From Erysipelotrichaceae bacterium (GTDB taxonomy: Bacteria; Bacillota_I; Bacilli_A; Erysipelotrichales; Erysipelotrichaceae): a DNA stretch of 64,000 nucleotides. Where the stretch lies: assembly GCA_019415435.1 (NCBI GenBank), contig DXZE01000005.1, forward strand, positions 1 through 64,000, read 5' to 3'. The stretch's first letter is position 1, and the number at the start of each line of letters is the position of its first letter. The position numbers and the translations under genes are program-made. The notes beneath the pieces are model-generated. The model was not told where the DNA came from, ran no database searches, and saw only the letters and a program-made list of their open reading frames with translations. This document shows, piece by piece, positions 35,099-44,961 of this stretch.

Positions 35099-35126
35099 AG
35101 GTACTACCTACATATAGTTAGCACCT
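35099..35126 (-). terminator. terminator of the defence operon
   Basis: AGGTGCTA/TAGTACCT stem (one G-T pair) followed on the minus strand by TTTTTTT, 27 bases after the stop of the last methylase segment. Confidence 0.8.
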
Positions 35127-35153
35127 CTAGTTATTTTTAATATTGCCACCGTT

Positions 35154-37315
35154 TTACTTTATCGACTCCAAATATTCAATTTCTTTATCTGTAAGCTTAT
35201 AAAGTTTAAATACCATCTGATCAAGCAGGTCTTCCATTTTTAATGTATCTTCTCCATTTTTCTTTGCGGTCAATATCTGATCTACAACATCAATAAATTT
35301 CTGCTGATTATCTTTCGAAATTTCGGGTACAGGGAGCTTTTCAACGAACATAGGTTTATATTCAAAATAACCACCGTTACGCTCTACACCAAACTGACGG
35401 ATATACCAATCTCCAAGCTTGGAATTGAGAACCGCAAGAAGATATTTGTTTCCTGGAGTAATCATAGGAGATGGAGCATTTACAAGAATATCTTTATCAG
35501 CAATTGCGAATTGTGCTGATCGGCATAAATTCCCCCATACAATTTTTGTTTTAGAAAATTCTTTCCAGTAACCAATCGAATCTTGTACCTCAAACCATTT
35601 GTTCGATGTCTTCTTTCGAGATTTTATTTCTTTACCATCTATAACATGCCTTGCTCCTGTTTGCTCTAAACGCTCAATACCAAAAGATAATAAATATTCT
35701 TTAATTGCTGTATACTCATTAATGTCGTAATGCATACTCGGAAATGTTGCAATAAGCCATAAATCAGCATAATTGCAAACATATCTTTTGATATCCATAC
35801 CTCTTAATATCGGCTTTATGATTTCAGCAGATTTTGAATCTTCAGCTATCAACTCATCTTTCTTCTCACCGGATATAATGAAAGCATCATTTAATCCGGT
35901 CACAATTCCTCTATTTATAGATATATCCCAATTAGACAACGGTGTTCCAATCTTCTGCATCTTCTTGATGATGGCCTGAGCTTCCACGGGGAGAATGGTT
36001 ATTGGATCACCTTTTTTACCCAAAGATATATTAACAATGTCGCCTTCCGTCAGAGTCTGTAATGACTTTCCGCTAAGCTCTAAAGACTTTGCATTGTAAG
36101 TAAGTTCCTTCCTCTGAACTTTCTGATAAAAGGATATTTCTGTATTTACAGTTGCTGCCTCAAAAACTCCGGCCCCAACTTCAATCAATACAAGCATATT
36201 TCCATGACTGGCAAGATATTGTCTTGTAGCCTTCCCATATCCAGCCTTCATCCATTTATCGCTGCAGATCCATGCATCATATCCATGATTGACAGTCATT
36301 TCGATTGCCCGCTCAAAAAACAAACAGTAAATATCACCTGTTTTTGCAAATGTTTCATAATTCATATCAGCGTACCGATCACCAAGTTTTTCACCGGCAT
36401 CGTTGATTGCTGTCTGAAGCTGAATATATGGAGGATTCATTACTACAATGTCAAAACCGGTAAAGATATAATTATCAGTTAAAAGATCCGGAAATTCGAT
36501 TCCCCAGTCAAATGAATCACGATAAATTTTATCTTTTGTTTCGTACTGCTTAAACAGGGAAAGCTGTTGCGTATGTGTATAAACCAGTTCTTTGATAGCA
36601 CTGATCCTTCTGCGAATGTCTTTTTACGGTCTTTGCTGCTCTCGTGTCTGTATGCATCAACATCATGCTTATACTCCTGCAGACGTCTCTTCATTTCTGC
36701 TGTGACATTAGACTTAAAAATCTTCTGCCCTGGAGTGCATGGCATTTTGCTGAATAAAGAATTACCGGTTTTGATATTGATATCAATATTAGGAAGTGTT
36801 TCCATCACATTATTCTTGTAATAGGCATTTTTAAGTAATTCTATCCATAATCTCAGACGACAGATCTGAACCGCTTTGTCGTTCATATCAACACCAAACA
36901 GGCAATGTTCAATAATGTTTCTCTTTTCATTGAAAAGTGTTTCCTGAATACGTTGAGAAGCTTTACTTTCCTTATGATATTGAAATGGATTACCTTGTGC
37001 ATCTGTAACCATCAATACATCATCCTGCACATAAATATCACAATCTCTTAACAGCTCATTTGTGCCATTCACAAAGATAATTCCAAGCCTTGACTTAATA
37101 TAGATTAACTGGTTCAAAGCAGATACCAGAAAATGTCCTGAGCCTACCGCAGGATCTATCTTCCTACCGTCTTTGATACCAAGCCCATAATGTAAAACAT
37201 GCCGGGAAAGCCCAGAAAACAAGGCTTTCTCAGCACATTCTGTTGCGCTCGTTCCATTGACCGGCGCGGAAAATCCACTGTATGGGTTGCAAACACTCGC
37301 ATAGTTCATAAACAT
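35154..37315 (-). pseudogene. Eco57I-like adenine DNA methylase, frameshifted and 5'-truncated
   Basis: First segment (37315-36479): ATG at 37315 with GGAGGG upstream, SAM motif DPAVGSGHFL at residues 54-63, VDMNDKAVQICRLRLWIEL. Near 36600-36610 a -1 shift is needed to continue RISAIKELVYTHTQQLSLFK...FDIVVMNPPYIQLQ into the second segment (stop 35154), which holds motif IV NPPY and the C-terminal target-recognition part (KTSNKWFEVQDSIGYW, NAPSPMITPGNKYLLAVLNS). Type IIG/Eco57I enzymes have hundreds of residues before DPAVGSGHF that are missing here. So either a broken relic or, if the missing base is a sequencing error, a methylase-only subunit. Last gene of the operon. Confidence 0.8.
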
Positions 37316-37395
37316 TTGCACCCTCCTTTATGGCTCTCAAGAAGAACAATTAAAATGTATATGTAACGTTAAAAAGTGTTAAATCATTAAAACGT

Positions 37396-39141
37396 TTAAT
37401 CCGCTGTCCATCGTGATTCAAAATCATCCTTAGACATTTGAAGGCTGGCTTTTAGATTGCTTATCATTTCCTTCATGCTTGGATTGAACTTTGCGGACAT
37501 CAGGAACTGCTTCACAGCCGATCTAATATCCTTTAAAGAAGCCTTTGCCTTCGTCCAGTTCGGCGGGCTGAATACCTTATTGTTCTGGTTTGCGTCCTCT
37601 AATGCGGTTTCAAAAGCCATGTTTAAGCATTGTCCGGATACGGTAATTACTTCCTCCAGAAGGCCCGAATTCTTTAACTTCTTCAAGACTACTGCTGGAT
37701 TTGGGACAAGGTCCTGCATCTTATTGATCTCACCAACCAGAACAGATATGGTAAACAAATGATGATACGGCCCATAAGCTTTCAAAGCTATCAAGGCTTC
37801 ATTAAATTCCAGTGGATTTGTACTATCCCAGTTCTTGTAGACTTCTTTATACAGTTCAGACAATGCCTGTATCTTTTCCGGCGAATATTGTCTGTGGAAC
37901 AATTGCTCGAAATATTTATCGAAAATTCTGCTCTCACTATAAGAGATTGTAGGCCTTTGTGAATGCCATGCTATTAATTGTTTACCGAGAGATGTTAAAT
38001 CAACAACATGGGCCGTATTATACTTTGCCGGATCAGCTTCCTCACCACGTTTTGTAATAAAATAGCCGTCAGTATAAAACTGCTCATATGCCTTCTTCAT
38101 AGCAAGAACATACTTATCGTTGCTACGAAGATCGCGAGCTTTAACAGCACTTTGAGAGTTTGTGCAAGTGCTAATATTGTCAGCACGTTCCGGATCACTA
38201 ATTTCGTAAAATCGGAACATAATATAGGCATCAGAAGCCTTTCTTACAGATTCACTACAACTATAAATTGTATTCAAGGACTGACAACCATTTACAACAT
38301 TTAGCTCTTTAACAGCCATTGTGTTGCCGTCAATTTTTATTGAAGAGCAAATCGCTGTCACTCCATTATGTAGGAAAAAGAATTCCTCTGGATTATTTCG
38401 TAGAGTTCTTGCGATTCCCTTATTTACTTTATTGCTTAAGCCTAGAGACTGACGAACATTTTTTCTGAAGAGCGTACCATCCTTTATGCCAGGAATTTTA
38501 ATGCATTCTCTGAGCGGAATTGCCGCTATAACAGCACGTGTTGCATCAATACTCATATCCATGAATTTCCCTGGCTCAAGGTTAAATTCATAATTAATAT
38601 ACGGCCTGTTCTTATTTAATGCTTCATCGTAGCGTGCTTGAATTGTTTCATCATCAATCAGCATAAGATTCGCACTAAGCGTCTCACTCTCTGATAGCTC
38701 TTTTTGAAAAGCGCCCAGGTCAGCCTTCGCAGCATCAGTAAGATTAGCAGTAGTGATTAGTTCAAAACACACTTCATAATCATCTTCCAATGCTTGCGAT
38801 ATCTCATTGATTTTCTGTTTGAGCTTATCATTTGCAGATTCTTGTAGTTTCGATAAATCTTTGATCTGTACCCATGAAGCAATCACTTCTCGGAGTGGTT
38901 CTGCATCAATCGTACCTTGGTAAAACTTTCCCTGAAGTATATAAACTGTTTGAGTCTGGTCATCAACATAAACTGCATCAATCTGTTTATCGCCGGGTCC
39001 GTCAGTGATGCATGCTTTAGCTTCAAAAGTATCTAAGTTATGAATATTCCTGAGATACCAAGCTACAAATCTCTGGCCATCATTAGGATAGTTTTTCAAA
39101 TAATATTCTTGAGAAATATCCTTCTTTATTTGATCATACAT
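37396..39141 (-). CDS. AIPR family abortive-infection protein
   Basis: 581 residues. AIPR (PF10592) landmarks: FRKNVRQSLG (225-234), FFLHNGVTAI (255-264) and NGCQSLNTI (284-292). The N-terminus has a PD-(D/E)xK-like pattern: E40, D55 in QIDAVYVD and QGK at 70-72 in YILQGKFY, preceded by a GPGDK turn, suggesting a Mrr-like nuclease. AIPR proteins are linked to phage resistance beside methylases. Starts 14 bases after the Res gene with GAGGGG. Likely the toxic or effector subunit (inference). Confidence 0.88.
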   Translation of the reverse strand: MYDQIKKDISQEYYLKNYPNDGQRFVAWYLRNIHNLDTFEAKACITDGPGDKQIDAVYVDDQTQTVYILQGKFYQGTIDAEPLREVIASWVQIKDLSKLQESANDKLKQKINEISQALEDDYEVCFELITTANLTDAAKADLGAFQKELSESETLSANLMLIDDETIQARYDEALNKNRPYINYEFNLEPGKFMDMSIDATRAVIAAIPLRECIKIPGIKDGTLFRKNVRQSLGLSNKVNKGIARTLRNNPEEFFFLHNGVTAICSSIKIDGNTMAVKELNVVNGCQSLNTIYSCSESVRKASDAYIMFRFYEISDPERADNISTCTNSQSAVKARDLRSNDKYVLAMKKAYEQFYTDGYFITKRGEEADPAKYNTAHVVDLTSLGKQLIAWHSQRPTISYSESRIFDKYFEQLFHRQYSPEKIQALSELYKEVYKNWDSTNPLEFNEALIALKAYGPYHHLFTISVLVGEINKMQDLVPNPAVVLKKLKNSGLLEEVITVSGQCLNMAFETALEDANQNNKVFSPPNWTKAKASLKDIRSAVKQFLMSAKFNPSMKEMISNLKASLQMSKDDFESRWTAD

Positions 39142-39155
39142 ACGACTTTTCCCCT

Positions 39156-42074
39156 CTACATAAAGAAGCCATCAGTATCGAATAAGTGATCCAGCTCATC
39201 AATAGTTGCAGCCCTTGTCACTTTATCACGCACAGCGCTCTTGGCCATATCCAAGCGTCTGAATTTTTTATTTCCGGCGGAATCTTTACTCATGCGAATA
39301 AGCTGAATTCTTCCCACCTCTAGATTAAGACGAGCATATTCAGCAAATCCTTTAGCCTTTCCAAGATTATCTTTAAAATCCGGATTGTGCGGCTCAAGAA
39401 TATCAATTACATATCCAGAAATTTCATCTTTTCGAACCACAATAAAATCAGGGTATGCCGGCTTAGTGATTCCATCTTCTTCATATGGAATACAAAGGGC
39501 CCATGAGCCTCTCGAAGGATTGCGAATCCAGCAAACAAAATCCGGCCGATGTTCTTCTTCCGAAATTACTCCAGCCTCCCAAGAATTTAATTTTAATCGT
39601 GCCACTCCTGTATCTTCATTTACGAAAAGGTGGTCTCGATAATCTTGCCCTCCTGCATCATGTGGCACTTGAATGGTTTCCGGCAGCCTAAAACTATGCT
39701 TACTTACCTTATCGCCATCTGAAACAATACTGTTATACTGTTTTCGAATTGAATCTGAATCTATCCGAGCAATGTATCGTCTATATTGATCATTCAACTC
39801 ATGAAATCGCTTCTCTGCATACTCATGAAGTGAATTCATGCACTCATCATCCGCTGCAAAAATAATGACATCTATTTCATAAACAGCCGGATTAGACCAA
39901 TCTCCATATTTATTGCCATATGCAAGTCCTACACCTTCATTACATAACTTGGCTTCCGCCGCTCGAAATTGTCTCTCAATATCTGAGTCCGTAGTAGTAA
40001 ATAAATTGTGAACAGAGTAATTATCTACGCTTTCGCCAAAAGCATCAAAAATTTGTGTTGCCAGTTGAAACTGCTTTACTTGCAGCACAAGATCATCATA
40101 TTTACCATCTGCCTTAAGGCCCAGAATATGCTTATGGATCATTTCAACAATCTGATCCTTAACCTCATCAATGGCTTCTCTATACAAATTTGACATCGTA
40201 AGCAGATGCACCATTTTGAATAAAGATTTTAAATAATTATTAATCTGAAAAGCTCGTACATCATAAGATAGTAGATCACTGTCATTTATAAATTTCATGA
40301 CAGCCTCACGATCAAATAATTCGTCTGCTTCCTTAATATGCTCCTGTTCAGCTGCTGCATCTACTACTTTTCCTACGTTTTTATTAATTGACTCAGTATC
40401 TTGAATTTCACTTGTTGTAGTGAGTGATCCTGAATTTGCATCTGCAGTTTCATGCGTTATGATTTCGGTAGGATTGCTAGAATTGCTTTGGCCTTTTCTG
40501 CCTGATTGCAATGTATTATCGTTCGAATCTGCATCTCGGACCACATTATTATCTACAGGATCCATTGGGCTTGAAGAAACAGAAATATATGAATTTAAAG
40601 GGCTTCTTTCTCCATTCGCAGCATTTTTTTCGGCCAAATATTGCTCCATGGTCATTTGATTCGGATCAACTTTTTCAACTCTTCTCTTTTTAACCGTAAG
40701 AGTGTCAAATGTCTTGCCAGACGTAGATTCGCCATAAATATCTGTGGGAATTTCTCCGCCTTCAGATTTCTGCAGCTCTTCAACAACCTTTTTAACGTTT
40801 GCCTCATTAAAATACGGAAGATAAAGATGTACATCATTAAGTACATCATCTACTAAGATTCGTTGCTGCATAGGGGTTCTGATCATTCTTCCTAGCAGCT
40901 GCGCAATATATGTGGCGTCCGTAGCATGACGAAATGACATCATGGTCTCTGCTCTTGGACAATCCCACCCTGTTGAAAGATTTTCCTTGAAAAAGACTAC
41001 TCTGATATTTTTATCATCTGCGATGCGAGAAGGTTCTATGTATGGAACCTCCAAGCCATCTACAACTAGTGTGGAATCGGTCTGCCCAAATGTGTGAACT
41101 ACCTGGCCTTTCTCAAACTTATAGCCGATGCGTTCCTCAATTTTTCTCAAGCAATCATCTAGATCTGTATCAGAGAGCTTTTTACTACTTCCATTTAAAA
41201 CTTGAATAATCAAAATGGGATTCACTTGAGCATAGTGTTGCTCTCTACAATATTGCTCCCAATGCCCGCATTTCACCTTCCAGTCATCAACTGCAGCCTG
41301 AAGGATTGCCATATCGTTATTCAATGTTTCATCATCAGGATACGTAATAACGATTCTATCTTTTAATAGTCCTGAAGCACGCACTTGCTCAGCGGTAACT
41401 ACAACTTTATGAATCGTTGAAGATGTATTTTCAACAAGAGCATTGAATCGTTGAGTCGTGGCTGACATTCCAATAACCACTGGCATAGCAGGAATGTGAT
41501 CCAAATCACTACCCTTAATGAACTTCTGCATAATCGTTGTTGCGCGGCTTGCTTCACGTCCCTGCATGCCACGGTGTGCTTCATCAATGATGAAATAAAG
41601 ACGGTCGTTCTTTTCTCTGACGGTATTTGCAATGGTCTCCCAGATCGTGTAAGTCCTTCCATCTCCGTGTTTCGTTAGATTCGAAGAGACCGAGAGTTTC
41701 TGCGTATTCAAGAAATAAATATGTCCATCCTCGAATGTTTCCCGGTCAAATGATTCCTCTGAAACAGTCACACACTGGCCAAGTCGAATCTTATCTGCCT
41801 TTGCATCAATTTTCAGTTTCGACTGCTCATTTAGCTGAGGAGAATCTGAAAGCCAGACAAATACTGCATTCTGTTGTTCTGCAAACTGACTGTTTCCGAA
41901 ATAAATATCCTCAATCAGAGAAGCCATAATGATTGTCTTTCCAGCACCCGTGGGAGCAGTGAAGGATACAACCTGTGGCGAATGCGTTCTATGATAGCCG
42001 CCCATTGCCTCGGCGATATTCAGGCGAAGAGCATCCAGCGCTCTTTGCTGAAATGGGAAAAGTTCTACCTTCAT
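39156..42074 (-). CDS. type III restriction Res-like DEAD/DEAH helicase-nuclease
   Basis: 972 residues. SF2 helicase: Walker A TAPTGAGKT (39-47), DEAH (164-167), SAT (204-206) and the motif V/VI region LSTGWDCPRAET...IAQLLGRMIRTPM. A Ser/Asn-rich linker lies around 500-580. The C-terminus has PD (875-876) followed 14 residues later by DILEPH (891-896), matching the nuclease position of type III Res proteins but with EPH in place of the usual ExK. It would translocate on DNA after recognition by Mod, 2 bases upstream. Ribosome site GGGAGG. Confidence 0.9.
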   Translation of the reverse strand: MKVELFPFQQRALDALRLNIAEAMGGYHRTHSPQVVSFTAPTGAGKTIIMASLIEDIYFGNSQFAEQQNAVFVWLSDSPQLNEQSKLKIDAKADKIRLGQCVTVSEESFDRETFEDGHIYFLNTQKLSVSSNLTKHGDGRTYTIWETIANTVREKNDRLYFIIDEAHRGMQGREASRATTIMQKFIKGSDLDHIPAMPVVIGMSATTQRFNALVENTSSTIHKVVVTAEQVRASGLLKDRIVITYPDDETLNNDMAILQAAVDDWKVKCGHWEQYCREQHYAQVNPILIIQVLNGSSKKLSDTDLDDCLRKIEERIGYKFEKGQVVHTFGQTDSTLVVDGLEVPYIEPSRIADDKNIRVVFFKENLSTGWDCPRAETMMSFRHATDATYIAQLLGRMIRTPMQQRILVDDVLNDVHLYLPYFNEANVKKVVEELQKSEGGEIPTDIYGESTSGKTFDTLTVKKRRVEKVDPNQMTMEQYLAEKNAANGERSPLNSYISVSSSPMDPVDNNVVRDADSNDNTLQSGRKGQSNSSNPTEIITHETADANSGSLTTTSEIQDTESINKNVGKVVDAAAEQEHIKEADELFDREAVMKFINDSDLLSYDVRAFQINNYLKSLFKMVHLLTMSNLYREAIDEVKDQIVEMIHKHILGLKADGKYDDLVLQVKQFQLATQIFDAFGESVDNYSVHNLFTTTDSDIERQFRAAEAKLCNEGVGLAYGNKYGDWSNPAVYEIDVIIFAADDECMNSLHEYAEKRFHELNDQYRRYIARIDSDSIRKQYNSIVSDGDKVSKHSFRLPETIQVPHDAGGQDYRDHLFVNEDTGVARLKLNSWEAGVISEEEHRPDFVCWIRNPSRGSWALCIPYEEDGITKPAYPDFIVVRKDEISGYVIDILEPHNPDFKDNLGKAKGFAEYARLNLEVGRIQLIRMSKDSAGNKKFRRLDMAKSAVRDKVTRAATIDELDHLFDTDGFFM

Positions 42075-42076
42075 CT

Positions 42077-44170
42077 TTACCTCCCTGTGTTAATGCGGAA
42101 ATTATCAAGATAATCTCGATAAAGCTGGTAGCAGTTTTTGTCCTCGTAGGAACGAATCATTTCCCGATACGCAGATTCCGAATCTGTGATGATATAAATC
42201 GTCTGTATTTCTGGATGCTCCATCAGCTTCTTGTCAAATTCCGAATAGTAGGTTTCATCAATAAGAACAGCAAACTTGTTCTCCGGAAGTACAAGCATTT
42301 TGGGGAGCTCAGTGACTTCCAGCTTCGGGCATGGTCCGATGCAATTTGCCTTCATCCACAAAACAGGTAAAAGCTCTTTAAACTGTCTGCCAAGCGCAAC
42401 GGCATTTTTATCGAGGAACCCCAGCTTAAAGAAGGCTGCATTGGCTTTGAATCCCTCAGCCATCGGAATGTCGCTTCCGAAATAGTTTCCCTTCAACGGT
42501 TTGCCATTCACATCATGGCCTTCGATACTGCAGACGGTACGCGGCCAGGTGACATAACGGGCGATGCCGAGCTTTTCCCATTCTTCATCGCCGGGTTTAT
42601 ATCCCTGCTTCGTTAATGCTTTTGCTTCTGTATCGGATACCTCATTGTTTGTTACCATAATGCAGCGCCGATGTCCGCCATCCTCGGCATTGAGAAGATT
42701 GACGGCATGGAGAGTTGTTCCTGATCCAGAAAAGAAATCGACAATTAGTGCATCTGGTTTCTGAGAAACAAAGAATTGTAATGTATCTTGAACAGCATAA
42801 AGTGACTTAGGGTAGTCAAACCTTTTTCCAATAATCGAATTCAGAATATTGGTTCCATACGTTTCAGCATTATGAGATTTCATATTCCAAACGCGTTTTG
42901 GTGGTGTTGTACCTTCAATTTTATACTGAGCCATTACAGAGCCATCAGAATTATGACCAATCACCTCAGCTTTACCGTTTTCAATGTCATCTATCGTCCC
43001 TGAAGGAAGATAATAAACTGTTCCTGTTTTTTTCTTTGCATTCCAGTTATTTACACGTAAATATCCTTTTTTCAAATTTTCTCTTGCTTGATCGGGAACA
43101 AGGCTCCAGAGCCTTTCGTCACCATCCTTACTTAATGGCCATAAAGCAGTGCACCCTTCAAGGACAGGCACAGTATTTCTATCAACTCCATGTGGAATGA
43201 CATCACCTATTGCCTCAATTTTCCCACTATTATTATTCACAAATATAGGATAAAACTGATTAGGTCTAGAATTTCTCTTAGCTTGTGGAGCTCTCCTTCT
43301 AAAACCGAGCCATTCAATTTCACGACCTGATTCCTTTTTCACTTCATCATCGAGCATATTTTTCTTAGTAGGTATAGCTGATGATTTTCCGAATTCTAAA
43401 ATAAAGATATACTCCTCAACACGTGAAAATTGGCCAGTTCTTACTACACCTTTTGCACTTATTACAGTTGTAATCATTTGCATTCGAGCTTCAGGAAATA
43501 TCTCTTCTAACAAACATCCTAAGTGTAAATACTCTTTTTCGTCGATTGTCACAATTAACACTGAGTTTTTTGGATTCAAGAGTTTTTTGGCTAATTTAAG
43601 CCTTTTCTCCATAAAAGAAAGCCATTTACTATGTCTATACTGGTCGGAGCTATCTACATAGTCATTGTTGTATTTCCAGTCACGTGCTCCTGTGTTATAT
43701 GGCGGGTCAATATAAATGCAATCGACTTTTTCTGCGTAAAGGTATTCCAGAAGCTGAAGCGCATGGTAGTTGTCCGCTTCAATAAGCGTATGCCATAGAT
43801 CGGAATCAGGCGCATTGCAAACAGAATCAATCGGCTTGAGATAAGGATAAATGGGCTCACCGAATTCTGCGACAGCGACGAGCTCGTCCAGCGAAAAGTT
43901 CTCAACATGATGATCCTGTCTGTGCTCACAGGTGGCTTTTTTTCCATCAATAGACCTGACAATATAAATGTCATCGACCTTACCGGTCTTGAGAGACACC
44001 TTTGATCCCCGCTTGATTTTGACATCATAAAGCGGTGTGCATTCAGGAAGATGCTCCTCGAATACAAGGCCGAACTTCTTCTGCTTACTCATTTTGTCCA
44101 CTTCGCGAAGGATTCTCTCGCGGAGATCTGGATCATCGACCTGTTTAATTAAATCCTGTAGTAGCGCCAC
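42077..44170 (-). CDS. beta-class DNA methyltransferase (type III Mod-like)
   Basis: 697 residues. DPPYNTG (155-161, motif IV) precedes FSGSGTT (480-486, motif I), the beta order of type III Mod enzymes. The long middle (about 240-460) should hold the target-recognition domain. Adenine N6 is the usual product in this class. Starts at GTG 44170 with GAGGTGAAG upstream. Adjacent to the Res-like gene, so the pair resembles a type III system; a central region unlike its ends in composition would be expected for specificity swapping. Confidence 0.9.
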   Translation of the reverse strand: MALLQDLIKQVDDPDLRERILREVDKMSKQKKFGLVFEEHLPECTPLYDVKIKRGSKVSLKTGKVDDIYIVRSIDGKKATCEHRQDHHVENFSLDELVAVAEFGEPIYPYLKPIDSVCNAPDSDLWHTLIEADNYHALQLLEYLYAEKVDCIYIDPPYNTGARDWKYNNDYVDSSDQYRHSKWLSFMEKRLKLAKKLLNPKNSVLIVTIDEKEYLHLGCLLEEIFPEARMQMITTVISAKGVVRTGQFSRVEEYIFILEFGKSSAIPTKKNMLDDEVKKESGREIEWLGFRRRAPQAKRNSRPNQFYPIFVNNNSGKIEAIGDVIPHGVDRNTVPVLEGCTALWPLSKDGDERLWSLVPDQARENLKKGYLRVNNWNAKKKTGTVYYLPSGTIDDIENGKAEVIGHNSDGSVMAQYKIEGTTPPKRVWNMKSHNAETYGTNILNSIIGKRFDYPKSLYAVQDTLQFFVSQKPDALIVDFFSGSGTTLHAVNLLNAEDGGHRRCIMVTNNEVSDTEAKALTKQGYKPGDEEWEKLGIARYVTWPRTVCSIEGHDVNGKPLKGNYFGSDIPMAEGFKANAAFFKLGFLDKNAVALGRQFKELLPVLWMKANCIGPCPKLEVTELPKMLVLPENKFAVLIDETYYSEFDKKLMEHPEIQTIYIITDSESAYREMIRSYEDKNCYQLYRDYLDNFRINTGR

Positions 44171-44181
44171 AGTTCTTCACC

Positions 44182-44955
44182 TCATTCTTCCGTTATCGTT
44201 TTGTTCTTTATATGGTAGGCGATCCCTTTGTCTTCACAAAAGGCGATCACCGTCTTTGCACATTCATTGTAGAAGTGACGATGGTTCACAAAAGCATTAG
44301 CAACCTTACTGTAATTCGTCCGTCCGAATATAATCCGATCTGTAAAGACAACCGCCTCAAGAATCTCATTCAGATCCTGCTCAATCATATTCGGAGTTGG
44401 ATAAGGTTCTATGCTTACCCAGGTTTTGCATCCTGCATCATGCAGTGCTTTCAATGCAGCAAGTCTCTCCGTATATGGTGCGGCTCCAGGTTCCATTTGC
44501 TTCCTGTATTCCTCATTCAATGAAATCAGTGTAATACCATACTCATTCTCCTTCGACAATTCAGCGAGCTTCGATGGCAGAATTCCTTTTGTTAATGCTG
44601 TGCATTTTATACCGGCCGCATTCAACTTTTTGATCGCTGCTAGGCTCATTTCCTTTACATCGTCATATCCGTACATAAACGGATCGGTCGTGAAGCAGAG
44701 CTGCACGGACTGGATTTTATCTTTAAGTCGCGGGATCTCCTTATCCAATAACTCCAGCGTGTTTGATACCAGTTTCGGCTGCAACCATTCTTCATAACTT
44801 TTAATCTGTCCAAACCTTTTCTTCATCAGATAGGCATAGCATGGATATTTACAACCATGCGCACAGCCTTGCACATGGTTCATAGTGTAGTCTCCATATT
44901 CAACACCTGTCTGATATAGCATGGACTTTCTTCTAATAGTTTTCAAAAGCCACAT
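44182..44955 (-). CDS. radical-SAM-like three-Cys-motif protein (TcmP partner)
   Basis: 257 residues. CAHGCKYPCYAYL gives Cys spacing C-x3-C-x3-C rather than the canonical radical-SAM CX3CX2C, and CFTTDPFMYGY plus VSIEPYPTPN are conserved barrel-like segments resembling the spore-photoproduct-lyase/DUF5131 group. These proteins are regularly paired with TcmP, which is directly upstream here (6-base gap). ATG at 44955 has no spacing from GAGAGG; ATG at 44922 (MLYQTG) is the alternative. Substrate unknown; a phage-defence role is inferred from context. Confidence 0.8.
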   Translation of the reverse strand: MWLLKTIRRKSMLYQTGVEYGDYTMNHVQGCAHGCKYPCYAYLMKKRFGQIKSYEEWLQPKLVSNTLELLDKEIPRLKDKIQSVQLCFTTDPFMYGYDDVKEMSLAAIKKLNAAGIKCTALTKGILPSKLAELSKENEYGITLISLNEEYRKQMEPGAAPYTERLAALKALHDAGCKTWVSIEPYPTPNMIEQDLNEILEAVVFTDRIIFGRTNYSKVANAFVNHRHFYNECAKTVIAFCEDKGIAYHIKNKTITEE

Positions 44956-44961
44956 CCTCTC

